Assembly: GCA_050633465.1 (NCBI GenBank)
Contig: JBOEGO010000029.1
Coordinates: 45,572 to 109,571 of the forward strand
DNA from: UBA3069 sp050633465
GTDB taxonomy: Bacteria > Pseudomonadota > Alphaproteobacteria > Rhodobacterales > Rhodobacteraceae
Reading direction: 5' to 3'
Length of the DNA: 64,000 bases
Both the position numbers and the translations under genes were made by a program. The notes under the pieces are model-generated. The model made no database searches and was not told where the DNA came from. It worked only from the letters and a program-made list of their open reading frames with translations. Positions 23,308-32,287 of the stretch are shown one piece after another (the first letter of the stretch is position 1; every line of letters begins with the position of its first letter).

Positions 23308-25005
23308 TTATTGCACCAAATAAGGTTTTCGGGGTTTGCGCGGGTTTTGAGAGGTGTCGCGGGCCACAGGGAAATCACCCATCAAATAGGGGTGCATCCC
23401 CTGATTTTTCAGGTTTTGCAGGAACTGGCCAAACCCTGCCAGTTCAGCCATTTTAGGCACCTCTGACAGGCGGCGCAGCGCACGGTGGCCGATTTCGTCG
23501 ATGATGGTTTGCAGGGGTTCCATCGGCGCTTCGATAAATTCGGCCATGGTCCAGATGCGCACGCGGGCCTTGGCGTTGGGGTTGCGCATAATGTCCAGAA
23601 AATCGTTTTCGATGCGCTGCAATTTTGCGGCCTCTTTGCGGATGTCGGCGAAATTGCGGTTGGATTTGAACAGCGGCACCGACCACGCACCAGAAATCAC
23701 CGAAATCTGCGCATTCGGATCTTTGGCGACGAATTCGGCGGCATCTTGCGTGTCGCGGGGTGACATCTGAAAACACTGGCGTTCGCCGCGGGTGTTCCAG
23801 ATCAGGTTGGTCAAAAACGCTGCGGGCACATAATCACGGATTGCGGCGCTGTCGGATAGCGCACCGTTCATCACGGATTCACCGCCCGCAAATTCCACCC
23901 GTTTTGGCCCGAACAAATGCCCATGCACCCGTGCGCCCGTGGCCTTGGCCAACCATGGTTCGAAATCTTCGAATAGGTCACTGAACCCCTGAAACACCGA
24001 ATAGGGGCCAGATGTCATACCATTTTCCCAACCGTAATTGGGGAACCGCGATTGCATATACAGGCCCGGCCGCCCGCGCGTGCGCCGCTCTACCGCTTTG
24101 GCGAAAATGCGGTCGATCTTACCCGGGTTGGGTTCGGTGCGCTTCATCGCGCCAGCGGCATCGGTCAGGAACACCTCGTATAACCTGTCGGCATGAGGCC
24201 AGATTTTGCGGGCCACAAAGCAATCGGAGCGGCGCAAAAGTTGCAGGTGATCGTCATAGAAAATATGCGGTTTGCCCTGAAAGTCGAATTTGCTCAGCGT
24301 CAGGGAACGGCTTTCGATATTGGTGGAATATTGCCGCGCCAGCGTCTGGAAATAGCTTTCATCCGGTATCCAGACCTTGCGGAAATAGCGGTCATAGCTT
24401 TCGCGATCAGGGTCTTGCAAAATGGCGCTCAGGGTCTGGCGCGTCATACACCACCACTGGCTGCCCATATGCGGCACGATCCCACGCGGAATGCGGCGGC
24501 GATAGCCGATCTTGCGCTGGAAATTCACATAGCGGTCAAACAGATAGCGGTGCTTTTTCCATGAAAAAGGAAACCGCAGGGTGAACCGTTCGTGATCCAG
24601 CCCGCCCACCGTCCAGGGCACATCTGCTGTTGTCGCGCTTTCGATAAAATCGGTGCGCGGGCGGTCGGCCAGATAATCAATCAATTCCTGCACCGGACGC
24701 AGCGGCAGGCACGACCCCGAGGCCAGATAAACATGGCGCACCTGCGGGAATTTTTCCAACATCAATTCCGATGCCGATTGCGACCCGGCGACAATGCCCC
24801 AAGTGCCCCATTCGCACCTGTGCCTGTCGCTGAACAGCACATCGGGCAGATCTGACAGGGCTTTGACAAAGGCATCGTTGGTTTTCTTTGGCACCATTTT
24901 ATCGACATGGATCACCACCGGACAGCCGGACGCGGCCCAGTGGCGCGCCACCTGTTCGGCGCGCCCCAATGCGGTGTGGACCAGCATGACGATACCAACG
25001 GTCAT
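23308..25005 (-). CDS. Core-2/I-branching-type glycosyltransferase (GT14-like) with long C-terminal domain
   Basis: The start at 25005 gives 565 residues. The N-terminal 270 residues resemble GT14 branching enzymes (IVMLVHTALGRAEQVARHW; HVDKMV; HVYLASGSCLPLRPVQELI; MGSQWWCMTRQTL). The remaining 290 residues match the extra domain seen in Rhodobacterales members (DUF5927-type) with no known role. It likely transfers GlcNAc or xylose to a surface polysaccharide. The start overlaps the end of the upstream glycosyltransferase gene (ATGA), so the two are coupled. The sulfotransferase gene follows 3 bp downstream. A longer start at 25083 lies inside the neighbouring gene and is rejected. Confidence 0.8.
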   Translation of the reverse strand: MTVGIVMLVHTALGRAEQVARHWAASGCPVVIHVDKMVPKKTNDAFVKALSDLPDVLFSDRHRCEWGTWGIVAGSQSASELMLEKFPQVRHVYLASGSCLPLRPVQELIDYLADRPRTDFIESATTADVPWTVGGLDHERFTLRFPFSWKKHRYLFDRYVNFQRKIGYRRRIPRGIVPHMGSQWWCMTRQTLSAILQDPDRESYDRYFRKVWIPDESYFQTLARQYSTNIESRSLTLSKFDFQGKPHIFYDDHLQLLRRSDCFVARKIWPHADRLYEVFLTDAAGAMKRTEPNPGKIDRIFAKAVERRTRGRPGLYMQSRFPNYGWENGMTSGPYSVFQGFSDLFEDFEPWLAKATGARVHGHLFGPKRVEFAGGESVMNGALSDSAAIRDYVPAAFLTNLIWNTRGERQCFQMSPRDTQDAAEFVAKDPNAQISVISGAWSVPLFKSNRNFADIRKEAAKLQRIENDFLDIMRNPNAKARVRIWTMAEFIEAPMEPLQTIIDEIGHRALRRLSEVPKMAELAGFGQFLQNLKNQGMHPYLMGDFPVARDTSQNPRKPRKPYLVQ

Positions 25006-26012
25006 GCCCAGTTCCCCTTGGACATCAGGCCCAGAATTTCCAACTGGCGCCAGTTGATGTATTTTTCCGACCACTTGCACCACAGTTCAGGATTGTCCTG
25101 CAGGCTGGCGGCGTAGGCCTTGTATTCGACAGACGCCGAATAGTGCTGGTTACGCGTCAGTTCCTCGGCTGCTTTGGCGGCAAAGGTATCTAGGAATTTG
25201 GTGTGCAACAGCACGCCGCTGGCTTTTTCGCCGCCCCATTCATCGTACACAAGGTTCAAACCACGCGGCAGCAACATGTGGGTGGAACTGGCATAAACAT
25301 AGGACCGGTGCCATTTCACCAGCGGAATTTTGTTTAGCGCGGGGGCCTTGGCCGGTTTGTCAGGGAAAAACACCCGCGACCGCGGACCGCCCTGAATCCA
25401 CAGATTGCCGAAATTGTGGTTTTTCGAAATCGCGTAATTGCCCGCGTCAAACCAGTTGGCAATTTCCAGCGGATCCTGCCCGATGCGATAGGGCTGTTCA
25501 TCAATCCGCCCCTTTGGATACATATCCAACAGCATCGCCGCGAAACTTTTGATCGAAGAGGCATCCAACCAATCGGTCAGCGCGCGCAATGGCCGCGTGT
25601 CGCAAAACGGATAAACCAGAAATTCATCAGGATCGACGGTCAGGCACCAATGCCCGTGGGCATAGCGCATCTGCAACCAGTTCAGCCAATCCACCCCGAA
25701 ACGCGATTTTTTATAGCTGGCATTGGCGTGCCAAACCGATACGTCATCCTGTTGCGCCAGGTAATCACCGGACCCGTCCGTGCTGTCATTGTCCACGAAT
25801 AGGAAATGATTAACCCCCTGCTCGCGGTAATATTTCAGGAAAAACGGCAGGCGGATATGTTCGTTGCGCAGGGTGCAGAACAACAGGATATCACCGGGTT
25901 TGATGCGCGATGTGCGATTGGCAAGCGGCTGCATCTCTCGCCGTTTGCGAAAGGCACGGATACGCCAGCGACGGCGCTTTAGCCTAAGCCGGTATGATTG
26001 CCAGGCGCCCAA
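25002..26012 (-). CDS. Glycosyltransferase family 2/92-like protein
   Basis: The 336-residue protein has a basic N terminus, then DILLFCTLRNEHIRLPFFLK and YYREQGVNHFLFVDNDSTDG, the nucleotide-sugar-binding pattern of GT2/GT92 enzymes, and TVDPDEFLVYP as the DXD-type metal site. The start is a TTG with AGAGGA at good spacing. It shares an ATGA overlap with the GT14-like gene, pointing to a joint job in glycan assembly. No membrane helix is evident, so it works at the cytoplasmic face. The transferred sugar is unknown. Confidence 0.78.
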   Translation of the reverse strand: MGAWQSYRLRLKRRRWRIRAFRKRREMQPLANRTSRIKPGDILLFCTLRNEHIRLPFFLKYYREQGVNHFLFVDNDSTDGSGDYLAQQDDVSVWHANASYKKSRFGVDWLNWLQMRYAHGHWCLTVDPDEFLVYPFCDTRPLRALTDWLDASSIKSFAAMLLDMYPKGRIDEQPYRIGQDPLEIANWFDAGNYAISKNHNFGNLWIQGGPRSRVFFPDKPAKAPALNKIPLVKWHRSYVYASSTHMLLPRGLNLVYDEWGGEKASGVLLHTKFLDTFAAKAAEELTRNQHYSASVEYKAYAASLQDNPELWCKWSEKYINWRQLEILGLMSKGNWA

Positions 26013-26064
26013 GACCCGTATTCCTCTTCCCTGACAAGTGATCGAAACTCAGGTCAGACCCTAA

Positions 26065-27339
26065 TCACAGGTGCGTTAAGACCGTATTGAAATGCGCGTC
26101 CCATGTTGGCGGAGCGAAGGTTTTTTTACCCTTCTCCACGCGGGAAACTGCCTGTTGATCGTTTGCCATACTCATTATTATTGTTTCCCAAAGATAAACA
26201 TCATTCACGTCGGCGTAAACGGCTATATCACCAAGGGTTTCCTTATAAATATCAAGGGTGTTGCACAGGGTCGCCACCCCCAAGGCGGCACTTTCAATCG
26301 GGGGTAGGCCGTATCCTTCGGCCAGAGACGGAAACAACATGCCCGCGGCACCCTGCACCAGACCCATCATGGCACCGTCGGGCAGGTCATTCATTTCAAA
26401 AATATGCAGCCCCTTTAGTGAGGATGCGTCCAGCCGTTGAAACAGCGCGTCATTGTTCCAACCCCGTGCGCCGCAGATCAACAATTGCGGCATGTCAGCA
26501 GGGGCAATACGGGCGGCCAGATTATCCCAGACATCCAGCAACAGGGCGTGGTTCTTACGCGGCTCTATTGTGCTGATCGAGGTGAAATAGGGTCTGTTTT
26601 TCTGAAATCCAGCGGGAAAGGCAGGCGCAGCAGTGGCGGGAATGTTAACCCCCAAATGCGCGACCACAGCATTGGGCAGTTTGCCCCATTGCGACATATG
26701 TCGCGTCACATCGCGCCGCGTTTGTTCCGAATTACAAATCAACAGATCCGCGTGGCGCTGGATGCGCTTCAACATTTCCCTGAACTGCGCAGGCGTTCCG
26801 GCGCGTTGAAATTGCGGATAATCCAGCGGGATCGTATCGTGGATCAACACCGAAATCTGCGCATTCAGGCTCTGTTTCACCGTAAAAAGCACACGATCCG
26901 TCAGGTTGGAATGGCCCGTGTTGATGTATGACGTGTCTGCCGGCAGGTGGCGCGCTAACATTTTGCCCAGACGTTGCGGCAAACAGCGGGCCAGCGCCAA
27001 CCGCCGCAGGTCGCTTTGCACCCTGCGTGCCGCATGGTCCAACTTGCGCGTCATCCGTGACAACCGGTCAGGCGCGCCCCAGGCCAGGCGACCATCCACC
27101 CGATCCATGAGAGCTGCAACCCCCTGAGCATCCAGCAAGGCATAGCCCAGCGCACTGCGGATCAGGCCAAAAACAGGCACTGTTTCAGCCAAAAGTGCAT
27201 GTGCATAGGCATGTTCAACCCGATCCACGCCAGTCGCCACGCGCCCGGCCCTCCGCGCCGTGCGGGTCAGATCCAGCAACCGCACAGGCGGTGGGAGCCT
27301 ATTTGTCGTAATGGCCAGTTTGATGCCAGCGCCATGCAT
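26065..27339 (-). CDS. Glycosyltransferase family 4 (GT-B) protein
   Basis: The 424-residue product has the GT-B C-terminal donor-binding domain: PYFTSISTIEPRKNHALLLDVW, then LFPSLAEGYGLPPIESAALG with the conserved E-x7-E. The N-terminal part begins RLLDLTRTARRAGRVATGVD, typical of alphaproteobacterial capsule glycosyltransferases. The ATG at 27339 overlaps galE by 41 bp. A GTG at 27285, at the beginning of the conserved RLLDLTR block, is a credible alternative start that would avoid the overlap. Probably adds a hexose or Man-type sugar to the polysaccharide made by the neighbouring enzymes. Confidence 0.82.
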   Translation of the reverse strand: MHGAGIKLAITTNRLPPPVRLLDLTRTARRAGRVATGVDRVEHAYAHALLAETVPVFGLIRSALGYALLDAQGVAALMDRVDGRLAWGAPDRLSRMTRKLDHAARRVQSDLRRLALARCLPQRLGKMLARHLPADTSYINTGHSNLTDRVLFTVKQSLNAQISVLIHDTIPLDYPQFQRAGTPAQFREMLKRIQRHADLLICNSEQTRRDVTRHMSQWGKLPNAVVAHLGVNIPATAAPAFPAGFQKNRPYFTSISTIEPRKNHALLLDVWDNLAARIAPADMPQLLICGARGWNNDALFQRLDASSLKGLHIFEMNDLPDGAMMGLVQGAAGMLFPSLAEGYGLPPIESAALGVATLCNTLDIYKETLGDIAVYADVNDVYLWETIIMSMANDQQAVSRVEKGKKTFAPPTWDAHFNTVLTHL

Positions 27340-28282
27340 CGGCGATCATGGTTTCAAGAGTTGAACGGGCGGGTTTCCAGCCCAGTTCCTTGATTGCGCG
27401 GGTCGAACCCGACACCAGTTTGGTGCAATCACCCGCACGCCGCGGTCCTTCGGTGAACGGGACGGTGCGATTGGTGACGGCGCGCGAATGGTCGATCACC
27501 TCGCGCACGGAAAACCCGCTGCCGGTGCCAAGGTTGAACACGCGCCCGCCCTTGTCATCTTCCAGCCATTTCAGACCCAGAACATGGGCATCGACCAGAT
27601 CGCAAACATGCACGTAATCGCGAATGCAGGTGCCGTCGGGCGTGTCCCAATCGGTGCCGAACACCGTCAGCGCATCACGTTTGCCATCAATCGCATCCAG
27701 CATCAGCGGGATCAGATGCGTTTCGGGCTGGTGAAATTCGCCCACCTCGGCATCAGGGTCGGCACCGGCCACATTGAAATAGCGAAAAATCACAGAATTC
27801 AGCCCATAGGCGGCGCCGAAATCGCGCAGGATATCCTCGATCGCGCGCTTGCTGGCACCGTAGGCATTGATCGGATACTGGTCCGAATTTTCATCCAGAA
27901 CGACATTGTCCTGATCGCCATAGGTGGCGCAGGTCGATGAAAACACAAAGTTCAAGCAACCGGCATCCACTGCGGCCTCGATCAGATTCAGGGAACCGGC
28001 AACATTGTTGTGCCAATACATGCCCGGTTTTGCCATGCTTTCGCCGACCTGTGACAGCGCGGCAAAATGCATGACAGCCACCGGGTTATATTGGGCAATC
28101 ACCGCATCCAATCGGGCGCGGTCCAACAGATCGCCCCGTTCAAACGGGCCGAATTTTACCGCGTCCTGCCATCCGGTGACCAGATTATCGAACGTCACAG
28201 GGGTATAACCCGCCTGTTTCAGCCCCTTACAGGCGTGCGAGCCGATATAGCCCGCGCCGCCTGTTACCAATACATTTTTCAC
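27299..28282 (-). CDS. galE: UDP-glucose 4-epimerase
   Basis: The GTG-initiated 327-residue protein has the Rossmann motif TGGAGYIGSH, the catalytic Ser in SSTCATYG and the YGASK tyrosine-lysine pair. It interconverts UDP-glucose and UDP-galactose (or the N-acetyl forms). Placed 15 bp downstream of galU, it supplies UDP-galactose for the glycosyltransferases in the same run. Confidence 0.93.
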   Translation of the reverse strand: MKNVLVTGGAGYIGSHACKGLKQAGYTPVTFDNLVTGWQDAVKFGPFERGDLLDRARLDAVIAQYNPVAVMHFAALSQVGESMAKPGMYWHNNVAGSLNLIEAAVDAGCLNFVFSSTCATYGDQDNVVLDENSDQYPINAYGASKRAIEDILRDFGAAYGLNSVIFRYFNVAGADPDAEVGEFHQPETHLIPLMLDAIDGKRDALTVFGTDWDTPDGTCIRDYVHVCDLVDAHVLGLKWLEDDKGGRVFNLGTGSGFSVREVIDHSRAVTNRTVPFTEGPRRAGDCTKLVSGSTRAIKELGWKPARSTLETMIADAWRWHQTGHYDK

Positions 28283-28297
28283 TTGCTTCTCCGGCGC

Positions 28298-29191
28298 TTA
28301 TTCGGCGGCATTTTCCAGCGCGACAACCTCGTGCAGATAGCGCGACAGCTCGTCCTTCAAATCGGGGCGGGACAGGGCGAACGACACGGTTGCCTGCAAA
28401 AACCCTGCTTTAGAGCCACAATCGAACCGCGTGCCATTGAACCGGAACCCGAATACATCGCGCCCCTCGTTGATTTCGGCCGCGATGGCATCGGTCAACT
28501 GGATTTCGCCACCGGCGCCTGATTTCATCTTGTTCAGGTTCTGCAAAACCTTGGGCGTCAGGATGTAACGGCCGATCACGGCGAGGTTGGACGGCGCTTC
28601 GCCCTTGGCCGGTTTTTCAACCATGCCCTTGACCGAAACCATCGACCCCATGTCATCCTTTACGTCCAGAATACCGTATGCGCTGGCCTTGTCCTCGGGC
28701 ACCTCCATTGCGGCGACGATATTGCCCTGGGTTTCTTCGAACGCTTCGACCATCTGCTGAAGGCAGGGTTTTTCAGCGGCAATCACGTCATCGGGCAGGA
28801 TCACGGCAAAGGGTTCGTTGCCGATCAGACGTTTCGCACACCAAACCGCGTGACCAAGGCCAAGCGCCTTATGCTGACGGATATAGGCAATGGCGCCGGA
28901 TTCCATATTGGTGTTTTTAACAATGTTCAGCAGCTCGTCTTTGCCCTTTTTGCGCAGTTCGGCTTCTAGCGTGGGGGCGTGGTCAAAGTAATCCTCCAGC
29001 GCGCCCTTGCCGCGCGAGGTCACAAAAATGAATTCCTTGATACCCGCCGCACGGGCCTCGTCAATCGCGTATTGAATCAGCGGGCGATCCACCAAAGTCA
29101 TGATTTCCTTGGGCACCGATTTCGTCGCGGGCAGGAACCTTGTTCCCATGCCTGCCACTGGAAATACCGCTTTGGTTACTTTTTTACGCAT
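28298..29191 (-). CDS. galU: UTP-glucose-1-phosphate uridylyltransferase
   Basis: The 297-residue protein begins KKVTKAVFPVAGMGTRFLPA with TKSVPKEIMTLVDRPLIQYA, the GalU signature. It makes UDP-glucose for lipopolysaccharide, capsule and osmoprotective sugars. The start is an ATG at 29191. The 144 bp upstream, before the next minus-strand gene ends at 29336, probably hold its promoter, so galU-galE and the downstream transferases could form one unit. Confidence 0.94.
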   Translation of the reverse strand: MRKKVTKAVFPVAGMGTRFLPATKSVPKEIMTLVDRPLIQYAIDEARAAGIKEFIFVTSRGKGALEDYFDHAPTLEAELRKKGKDELLNIVKNTNMESGAIAYIRQHKALGLGHAVWCAKRLIGNEPFAVILPDDVIAAEKPCLQQMVEAFEETQGNIVAAMEVPEDKASAYGILDVKDDMGSMVSVKGMVEKPAKGEAPSNLAVIGRYILTPKVLQNLNKMKSGAGGEIQLTDAIAAEINEGRDVFGFRFNGTRFDCGSKAGFLQATVSFALSRPDLKDELSRYLHEVVALENAAE

Positions 29192-29335
29192 TGCCTCGTC
29201 CTTTTATTATCCGGATGTTGAGTTTTGCCGGTTTGCCGCGACGCTACACCCGATTTCCGTCGAAACCATGACAAAACGCATGGGCGCGACATCGCAACGC
29301 TGAATTGTTGCGCATTCTACTCGGTTTTGCCCGAA

Positions 29336-30565
29336 TTATAAAGATTGCCCGCGTTGCGCCGCTGTTCTGGCCATTTCAACGGTGGTGCGGGCGCGCAGAT
29401 GGGTCAGGCGAAACACGGGTTGATCGCGGTCTGATCTGCCAAACAGCCCGCCGCGCTGTTTCCAATATCCCTGCGGCTGGAACCGGACGGAGTGAAACAA
29501 CGCCGTATGGGTAAACAGATACAGCGACACGGTATGCCCCTGCGCGGCCAATTGCGCGGCCCGATTTTTCAGGCGGCGGGCCGACCAGATACGACCGGAT
29601 AAAACGTGGTGCTGGCCTGTGGCGCGGGTGGGAAACGGGGCAAAGGCCGGTTTAGCGGGCAGCGGCTTTAGCGGCTCGATCGCCTGCGCCGCCCCTTGGG
29701 CGCAACCGTCATCATAGGTTTGCAAAAGGCGCGCAATATCGGCGCGTTTTAATATCCCCGCCTTGGCTTGCGCATTCAGACGGGTTTCCTGTTCGGCCCG
29801 CATTGCGATTTCACGTGCAGGCCAATCCTGTTCTGGGGCATGTTTGCGCAGGAATAGGGTCGAAGACGCACCAATTTCGGTCAGGTCACGCACCGCCCGA
29901 TTGGCGTGGCGGCGGGGCGATGGTGCATAGGCGTGATGCACCTCGGCCAGCGGGGTCAGTTGTGTCTTATGGCCAGCCTGCATCAGGCGAAAACACAGGT
30001 CTGTTTCATCTTTGTAGAATTTGAAAACAGGGTCAAACCCGCCAGTGTTGGCCAGAATTTCACGTCGAAAGGCCATGTTGGTGCCTTCCAGTTTGATTGC
30101 CTCGTTTGGCAACAGATCAGGCTGGTTGGCGTGGTTCAGGGTCACATCGCGTGTTTGGCCCAATGCGTTTACTGCGCGGGCCTTCCACTGGAAACTGATC
30201 CCGTTACGTCCGCGCACGAAACCACCTGTTGCGGCTGTATTAGGATCTAAAAAGGGCGCAGTCAGATGATAGAGCCAAAGCGGTTCGGGCACTGCATCAT
30301 CATCAATAAAGGCCAGGATATCACCACCCGCATGGGCCACGCCCAGATTGCGCGCCAAGGATATATTGGGAGTGTTGAATTCTACCGTGATCAGATCGCT
30401 GGCAAAGGGCAAATCGCCCAGCGCCGCAATCCCCGCAGTGTCGGCAACCACCACGATCTGAAACGGCGTGTAAACCAGCCGCGCCACGCCAATCAGACAC
30501 AATTTCAGGGTTTCGGGACGCCCCCGGCTGACGATGATAACGCTAACCGGGGGGTGTTGCGTCAT
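29336..30565 (-). CDS. Glycosyltransferase family 2 protein
   Basis: The start at 30565 overlaps the end of kdsB (ATGA) and yields 409 residues. Family 2 features are VSVIIVSRGRPETLKLCLIG, the metal-binding AFIDDDAVPEP, and FYKDETDLCFRLMQAG as the acceptor-side block. The C-terminal 120 residues are basic, Arg/Ala-rich and unassigned. Coupling to kdsB suggests that it works on Kdo-containing glycan. A longer start at 30664 adds a stretch that does not look like protein and lies inside kdsB. Confidence 0.8.
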   Translation of the reverse strand: MTQHPPVSVIIVSRGRPETLKLCLIGVARLVYTPFQIVVVADTAGIAALGDLPFASDLITVEFNTPNISLARNLGVAHAGGDILAFIDDDAVPEPLWLYHLTAPFLDPNTAATGGFVRGRNGISFQWKARAVNALGQTRDVTLNHANQPDLLPNEAIKLEGTNMAFRREILANTGGFDPVFKFYKDETDLCFRLMQAGHKTQLTPLAEVHHAYAPSPRRHANRAVRDLTEIGASSTLFLRKHAPEQDWPAREIAMRAEQETRLNAQAKAGILKRADIARLLQTYDDGCAQGAAQAIEPLKPLPAKPAFAPFPTRATGQHHVLSGRIWSARRLKNRAAQLAAQGHTVSLYLFTHTALFHSVRFQPQGYWKQRGGLFGRSDRDQPVFRLTHLRARTTVEMARTAAQRGQSL

Positions 30566-31362
30566 TCCATTCCCATCTCGGCCATCATCGCGTTGATTTT
30601 CGGCACGTCTTCGGGGTTGTTCAATTCCCAAAACTGGCGGCCCTTGGCGGCGACTTCGACACATTTGATGGCGTGGTTGTTTTCCAGAAAACGCAGCTGT
30701 TCCAGCCCCTCTAACGACTCAAGCGGACCCTGCGCCCACCCTGCATAAGACGCCAGCGCAGCGGGGCGATAGGCATAGACCCCGACATGGTGGAAAACAG
30801 GCGTTTCATCAGCATCGCCATAGCGTTTCGAAGTAAAGGGGATCACCTCTTTGGAAAAGTATAATGCGTGACTGTTCCGCCCGAAAACGGCTGTTGTGCC
30901 GCCAACACGCCCTGCTTTGCGATCATCCAGCAGCCCGTTCAATGCACGCCCGTCGCAGCGCAACACCGGCGTGGCCATATCGGCGGACGGATCGGCCAGC
31001 AGCCCGTCAATCAACCCTTCGACAAACCAAGCGGGGGTCAGGGGTGCATCGCCTTGCAGATTGACCACCACATCATAACCGCCGCCCAAATTCGCATGGG
31101 CCTCGGCGCAGCGTTCGGTGCCATTTTCGCAGGTTTCGGCGGTCATCACCACTTCTGCACCGAATGCCTCGGCTGCGAGCTTGATCCTGTCGTCATCCGT
31201 CGCGACAACCACGCGATCCACCCCGCGCACAGCCTGCGCTGCCTCCCAGCTCCGCTGGATCAGGCTCTTTTTCAGGCCAGTTGCGCCGGTCAATTCGACC
31301 AGCGGTTTGCCGGGGTATCGGGTCGAGGCATAGCGCGCCGGAATAACGATCAGGGTTTTCAT
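30562..31362 (-). CDS. kdsB: 3-deoxy-manno-octulosonate cytidylyltransferase
   Basis: The 266-residue protein starts with VIPARYASTRYPGKPLVELTG and contains VVNLQGDAPLTP and the family C-terminal EQLRFLENNHAIKCVE. It activates Kdo as CMP-Kdo for lipopolysaccharide core or for a Kdo-anchored capsule. It shares a base with cysQ upstream and overlaps the GT2 gene downstream. kdsA and kdsD are 6-8 kb further along on the same strand. Confidence 0.93.
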   Translation of the reverse strand: MKTLIVIPARYASTRYPGKPLVELTGATGLKKSLIQRSWEAAQAVRGVDRVVVATDDDRIKLAAEAFGAEVVMTAETCENGTERCAEAHANLGGGYDVVVNLQGDAPLTPAWFVEGLIDGLLADPSADMATPVLRCDGRALNGLLDDRKAGRVGGTTAVFGRNSHALYFSKEVIPFTSKRYGDADETPVFHHVGVYAYRPAALASYAGWAQGPLESLEGLEQLRFLENNHAIKCVEVAAKGRQFWELNNPEDVPKINAMMAEMGME

Positions 31363-32159
31363 CAGGCCTCTTTCAAATCAACCGACGGCGCATAGGCGAT
31401 GAAGAACGGATTGGCATACCCATCCTTGCCGTAGATCAGCGGGGAATGGTCATCGAAACGCACGACCTTGCCGCCTGCGCCGTGCAGCACCGCGTGTCCT
31501 GCGGCGGTGTCCCATTCCATGGTGCGGCCAACGCGGGGGTAGATGTCAGCCTCACCCGTGGCGACCAAACAGAATTTCAGGCTCGATCCCGCTGATTTAG
31601 AGTCTTTTACCGCGTATTTGTTGATGTAGTCATCAGTCGCCTGATCGCGGTGCGATTTGGATGCAACCACCAGCAGCGCGGCGTTATCCGCATCCGACAC
31701 GCGGATCGGGTTTTGCGCGCCGATTGTATCCTTGGCCAATTCGCCCAGCTCTTCGACCGATGTGCCATCGGCCAAGGTGTAAAACATCCGGTCCTTGGCA
31801 GGAGCATAGACCACGCCGCGTGTCGGCACACCGTTTTCGACATAGGCGATGTTGACGGTGAAATCGCCACGGCGGTTGATGAACTCCTTGGTCCCGTCCA
31901 GCGGGTCGACGATCAGGAAGGTGTCGGAATGTTCGGTATGGGTCGCGGATTGCTCTTCGGTTACCAGCAACACATCAGGGAATGCGGCGCGCAACCCGGC
32001 AGAAATCAACGCATCGGCGGCTTCGTCTGCTTCGGTCACCGGGCTGTCGTCGGATTTCACTTTTACGTCGAAATCATCGGCGTTGTAGATCTCCATGATC
32101 TTGTCGCCTGCGTCCAGCGCCAGTTTGCGCATCACATCGGTTAGTTTCGCGTAATCCAA
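31362..32159 (-). CDS. cysQ: 3'(2'),5'-bisphosphate nucleotidase (inositol monophosphatase family)
   Basis: The 265-residue TTG-initiated protein has the metal site motifs VTEADEAADALI, VDPLDGTKEFINR and EWDTAAGHAVL. CysQ converts 3'-phosphoadenosine 5'-phosphate, the by-product of sulfate transfer, to AMP. Its one-base overlap with kdsB and shared strand with a sulfotransferase gene suggest support of glycan sulfation as well as sulfur assimilation. Confidence 0.88.
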   Translation of the reverse strand: MDYAKLTDVMRKLALDAGDKIMEIYNADDFDVKVKSDDSPVTEADEAADALISAGLRAAFPDVLLVTEEQSATHTEHSDTFLIVDPLDGTKEFINRRGDFTVNIAYVENGVPTRGVVYAPAKDRMFYTLADGTSVEELGELAKDTIGAQNPIRVSDADNAALLVVASKSHRDQATDDYINKYAVKDSKSAGSSLKFCLVATGEADIYPRVGRTMEWDTAAGHAVLHGAGGKVVRFDDHSPLIYGKDGYANPFFIAYAPSVDLKEA

Positions 32160-32287
32160 ATCAAGTCTCCCGGCTCCGCCATGCGCGGATTTGTTGTATA
32201 AAGAGTTCGTCCCCCTTATGATGCCACGTCAAGAGAACGGCAAGTTTTCCCCTATACAATCGCCCCAAACGGCGAGGCAGTGAGGCC

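Noticed and set aside
29192..29335. Search for a small RNA or riboswitch upstream of galU
   Set aside because: No conserved stem or terminator was visible; it is a plain A+T-rich promoter-like gap.
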